NCBI GenBank assembly: GCA_965212165.1
Contig: OZ243096.1
Span: 3,224,001 to 3,288,000 of the forward strand
DNA length: 64,000 nt
Source: RHLJ01 sp965212165
GTDB taxonomy: Bacteria > Bacteroidota > Rhodothermia > Balneolales > Balneolaceae
Direction: 5' to 3'
The stretch's first letter is position 1. Every line of letters begins with the position of its first letter. Shown here piece after piece: positions 61,196 through 64,000 of this stretch. A program made the translations under genes and the position numbers. The notes below the pieces were generated by a model. The model saw only the letters and a list, made by a program, of their open reading frames with translations. It had not been told where the DNA came from and searched no databases.

Positions 61196-62038
61196 ATGCG
61201 ATTTCGCGTCTTTAAAGTTGAAAATGCTACCGATTATATAATAACTGCCCTTCTTCTTGTTTGTGCACTTTCTATCGCTGTAAATCGGCATCAAGGTGGA
61301 ATAAATTCTTTGCGGCAACTTTCAATTACGGTTGTAAGTTTACTTGAAGAGCCTTTATCGAGCGTTAGAGTTTATCGCCAAGCTCTAAATACAAATACAT
61401 ATTTACAGCGTCAAAATATTCTATTGCAAGATGAATTGAGTCGATTACGCGCTATTGAGCAAGAAAATAAAGTGCTTAGAGATCTTCTTGAATATCAAGA
61501 ACGAAGTGATTTTAATTTAAAACCTATCACTTTTGTAAATAAAGAATTAACAGGGTTAAATAATAATTTTACTATTGATGCAGGGTTTAAGGATGGTATT
61601 GAATCTGGAATGCCTGTTGTTAACTCTGATGGATTAATTGGTAAGGTTATCCTTTCTAGTGGTTATTACTCACAAGTAATGCCCTATTACAATAATTTAT
61701 TTAGAGTGAGTGCTCGAATCCAAGAAACTAGTTCTTCTGGAATTGTGAGCTGGACTGGAGATAATATGTTAGAGTTAGTTATGGATTTTGTTCCTAAGAC
61801 TATTCCTGTTGATTCAGGTTTTGTAATTGAAACGTCTGGATTTGGAAATCAATATCCTTCAGGAATTCCAATAGGCTACGTTGTTCGAACTGAAGAAGAA
61901 TCTGGAGAAGACACACAAAGGATTTTTTTAAAACCTTATGCTTCTTTATTCAATATCGCCGAAGGCTTCGTAATTACATTCAAAGCTGATACTTCTGTAC
62001 AGAATTTAAAAGAAAATTATAACGAGTTATTTAGATGA
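61196..62038 (+). CDS. mreC: rod shape-determining protein MreC
   Basis: A 280-residue single-pass membrane protein: a cytoplasmic N-terminus, a helix at about 14-30, a coiled coil (YLQRQNILLQDELSRLRAIEQENKVLRDLLEY, within 68-100), then a beta-barrel pair in the periplasm (IDAGFKDGIESGMPVVNSDGLIGKV). It links MreB to PBP2. The stop codon overlaps the mreD start (ATGA). Confidence 0.95.
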   Translation: MRFRVFKVENATDYIITALLLVCALSIAVNRHQGGINSLRQLSITVVSLLEEPLSSVRVYRQALNTNTYLQRQNILLQDELSRLRAIEQENKVLRDLLEYQERSDFNLKPITFVNKELTGLNNNFTIDAGFKDGIESGMPVVNSDGLIGKVILSSGYYSQVMPYYNNLFRVSARIQETSSSGIVSWTGDNMLELVMDFVPKTIPVDSGFVIETSGFGNQYPSGIPIGYVVRTEEESGEDTQRIFLKPYASLFNIAEGFVITFKADTSVQNLKENYNELFR

Positions 62039-62505
62039 GTGGTCAACTATTAAAAGACTTTGGATTAGGGCTCATTTTTGTAATTGCTCAGGTATTGTTC
62101 TTTCAACACCTTCCTATTTTAGGAACTACTGCTGATCCTATTACTTTCTATCTCTTGTGGTTAGTTGCAAAATACGATCGACCAAAGTTACTAGTTATCG
62201 CTGCTTTATTAGGTCTTTTTCAAGATGCATTATTTGATTTTTGGGGTATGTATATGTTCTCAAAAACTTTACTAGTATTTATTTTTTATAGTTTTGTAAA
62301 ACGACGTTCTGAAGTTCAACTTCTTGTTTGGCAAATCTTCATATTCATATTTATTGCTGCTTTATTTCATAACATAATATTTATTGGTTTAAGTAGTTTC
62401 TTTGATGCATATGCATCAAATTATTCACCAATTTTATCCACTTTTGGTAATGCAGTGTACACTGCTGTTGTTGGTGCTTTAATTTTCGTTTTCCGAGTTA
62501 AATAA
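62035..62505 (+). CDS. mreD: rod shape-determining protein MreD
   Basis: A 156-residue membrane protein with about five helices (LGLIFVIAQVLFFQHL, LLVIAALLGLFQDALFDF, LLVFIFYSFV, IFIFIFIAALFHNIIFIGLSSF, NAVYTAVVGALIFVF). The position between mreC and mrdA and the FQDALF motif support the name. It is short but normal for MreD. It overlaps mreC by 4 bases. Confidence 0.92.
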   Translation: MSGQLLKDFGLGLIFVIAQVLFFQHLPILGTTADPITFYLLWLVAKYDRPKLLVIAALLGLFQDALFDFWGMYMFSKTLLVFIFYSFVKRRSEVQLLVWQIFIFIFIAALFHNIIFIGLSSFFDAYASNYSPILSTFGNAVYTAVVGALIFVFRVK

Positions 62506-62507
62506 CA

Positions 62508-64000
62508 TTGTATAAAAATCAAACTAATAGAACCCATACATCTATTCGATCATTACAAGTGATAATGATTGGACTATGTTTGGTTGTGATAGGTAGAATA
62601 TTCTATTTACAAATTATTCAATATGAAACTTATTCTAGTTTAGGCGAGGAAAATTCTATTCGACAAGAATACGTTTCTCCTGCAAGAGGTTTAATCTATG
62701 ATCGAAATGGAGTACTTATTGTAGATAATGAGCCCATTTTTTCAATTACAGTAACACCAGCTAATTTTGATAAAGAAAAGATCCCTTTATTGGCTACACT
62801 TCTTGAAACTAAAGTTGATGAAGTAAAGGAAAGAATTAACGAGGCACAAAGATATTCCTGGTATAGAACATCTCCCCTACTTACTGATGTAAATTTTGAA
62901 ACATTTTCTCTTATTCAAGAAAATATTTGGCAACTACCAGGCATTGGTCATCAGATTGAAAGTAAAAGACATTATCCTACCGATATGATAGCCTCTCATA
63001 TCTTTGGGTATTTAAGAGAAGCCGATAGAAACGATTATGAAGAATCTGATGATCTAAGACTCGGTGATAAAATTGGGAAAAGTGGATTAGAGATGGTTTA
63101 TGAAGACACTTTGCGGGGAGATCTAGGGGTAGAGTTTTTAAAAGTTAACGCATATGGACAATCACTTGGTAATTATGAAGGTGAGAGATCTACCCAAAAT
63201 CCAATTCAAGGTGCCAATTTATTTACTACGATAGATGCTGAACTTCAAGCATTTGTAGAGTTATTAATGAAAGATAAGATTGGCGCAGTAGTTGCCATGA
63301 ATCCTCGTACAGGAGAAATACTGTCATTAGTTAGCTCACCAAACTATAATGTAGATCGACTTGCAGGAAGGTTAGATAGAGATTATTGGGCTCATATAAA
63401 TTCAGATACAACGCGCCCACTATATAACAGAGCAATATCAAGTAGACAACCACCAGGTTCCACTTTTAAACCGTTAATGGGAATAATCGGTCTTCATCTT
63501 GGGTATGTTGATACTACGACAATTATTAAAAATACAGGTGGATATAGACGAGGAAGAATATATAGAGATATCGCACCTTTAGGGGATTATAATCTAGAGA
63601 AAGCCATTACATTTTCTAGTAATACATATTTTTATTCTTTGATGGATAGAATCTCTACGCAAGGAGATTTTAATAAATGGAGTAAACTGGTAAATGACTT
63701 TGGTTTAGGTGTACAGAATGGTATTGACCTTCCGAGTGCAACATCTGGCATCATTCCGGATAGTAGCTATATGGACAGACGTTTTGGAATAAGAAAATGG
63801 GGTCTAGGAGATTTAATAAACTTGGGGATTGGACAAGGAGTTATTTCAGTATCACCACTTCAGATTGCACAAATGACTAGTTCTATCGCCAATGGAGGGT
63901 ATAGAATTCGCCCACATTTAGTTCACTCAATTCAAAATGGTGATGGTTCAGTAATGATTACACCTATAGTGTATGAAAAAATTGACTGGGTTAAACCTGA
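62508..64000 (+). CDS. mrdA: penicillin-binding protein 2 (peptidoglycan transpeptidase), 3' end outside the window
   Basis: The first 497 residues of PBP2, the elongation transpeptidase working with RodA. A TTG at 62508, 3 bases after mreD, starts a short cytoplasmic stretch and one membrane helix (VIMIGLCLVVIGRIFYL). Then come the PBP dimerisation domain (SPARGLIYDRNGVLI) and the transpeptidase domain. The active-site SxxK is PPGSTFKP with Ser318, and the second motif SSN is in TFSSNTYFY. The third motif (KTG) would lie past base 64000. The frame is open without a stop to the window end. Confidence 0.95.
   Translation, partial: MYKNQTNRTHTSIRSLQVIMIGLCLVVIGRIFYLQIIQYETYSSLGEENSIRQEYVSPARGLIYDRNGVLIVDNEPIFSITVTPANFDKEKIPLLATLLETKVDEVKERINEAQRYSWYRTSPLLTDVNFETFSLIQENIWQLPGIGHQIESKRHYPTDMIASHIFGYLREADRNDYEESDDLRLGDKIGKSGLEMVYEDTLRGDLGVEFLKVNAYGQSLGNYEGERSTQNPIQGANLFTTIDAELQAFVELLMKDKIGAVVAMNPRTGEILSLVSSPNYNVDRLAGRLDRDYWAHINSDTTRPLYNRAISSRQPPGSTFKPLMGIIGLHLGYVDTTTIIKNTGGYRRGRIYRDIAPLGDYNLEKAITFSSNTYFYSLMDRISTQGDFNKWSKLVNDFGLGVQNGIDLPSATSGIIPDSSYMDRRFGIRKWGLGDLINLGIGQGVISVSPLQIAQMTSSIANGGYRIRPHLVHSIQNGDGSVMITPIVYEKIDWVKP

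Noticed and set aside
1..64000. CRISPR arrays, tRNA or rRNA genes, insertion sequences, prophage
   Set aside because: No repeat-spacer pattern, cloverleaf, rRNA stretch, transposase or phage protein was seen; intergenic gaps are short and mostly explained.

Overview
The window is AT-rich chromosomal DNA from a Gram-negative, free-living heterotroph. The best fit is a member of the Balneolota/Rhodothermota side of the Bacteroidota superphylum, probably a marine Balneolaceae-like bacterium. This is inferred from gene content and protein style: many Sec/lipoprotein peptidases, VPS10-type propeller proteins, a DUF305/LVIVD lipoprotein pair, Bacteroidota-type promoter motifs (TTG ... TAnnTTTG), and a heptamer repeat and GTCATCCTGAG-type element of the kind seen in these genomes. 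It was not checked by a database search. No rRNA, tRNA, CRISPR array, transposase or prophage was seen.

Layout. 1-1.9 kb: rpoN (3' end outside the window) with a DUF3109 gene. 2-8.3 kb: an M16 lipoprotein peptidase, a DUF985 cupin, and a DUF305 plus LVIVD-propeller lipoprotein operon on the minus strand. 8.5-15 kb: phosphohexomutase, a small acidic secreted protein, a BtuB-like TonB receptor under a cobalamin riboswitch, and a DUF885 secreted hydrolase. 15-22 kb: minus-strand housekeeping genes dprA, obgE, accD, tsaB, a secreted EEP-fold nuclease/phosphatase and pyrC. 22-36.8 kb: mixed small genes (a CDF transporter split by a frameshift, a secreted LolA-like/hotdog fusion, xseA, amidase, pheA, an ECF sigma factor with a DUF6768 membrane protein, azurin, ThuA protein, amine oxidase-like flavoprotein, a 57-residue Lacal_2735-like protein, aldo/keto reductase). 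A 16-copy heptamer array lies at 36.74-36.85 kb.

36.9-42.9 kb is the most system-like region: pspA, a half-PspA paralogue, a two-TM coiled-coil membrane protein, a crotonase, a CorC/HlyC transporter-like protein and a two-domain AAA+ ATPase, tightly packed on the minus strand. It looks like a membrane-maintenance module. 43-54.7 kb: pyrimidine-nucleoside phosphorylase, pdxB, S10 carboxypeptidase, a GlcNAc-kinase-like gene with tatD, the tryptophan catabolic pair kynA/kynU, a carboxypeptidase-regulatory-domain protein with a premature in-frame stop, and a VPS10-like propeller protein. 55-64 kb, all plus strand: recA-recX, an AI-2E family permease, purN-purH, and the rod-shape operon mreB-mreC-mreD-mrdA (mrdA runs off the window).

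Together the genes describe a rod-shaped aerobe with strong extracellular and periplasmic peptide degradation (M16, DUF885, S10, amidase), uptake of vitamin B12 under riboswitch control, tryptophan breakdown, and an elaborate envelope-stress module. Start sites were moved where family length, signal peptides or ATGA overlaps supported it; several genes use TTG starts.
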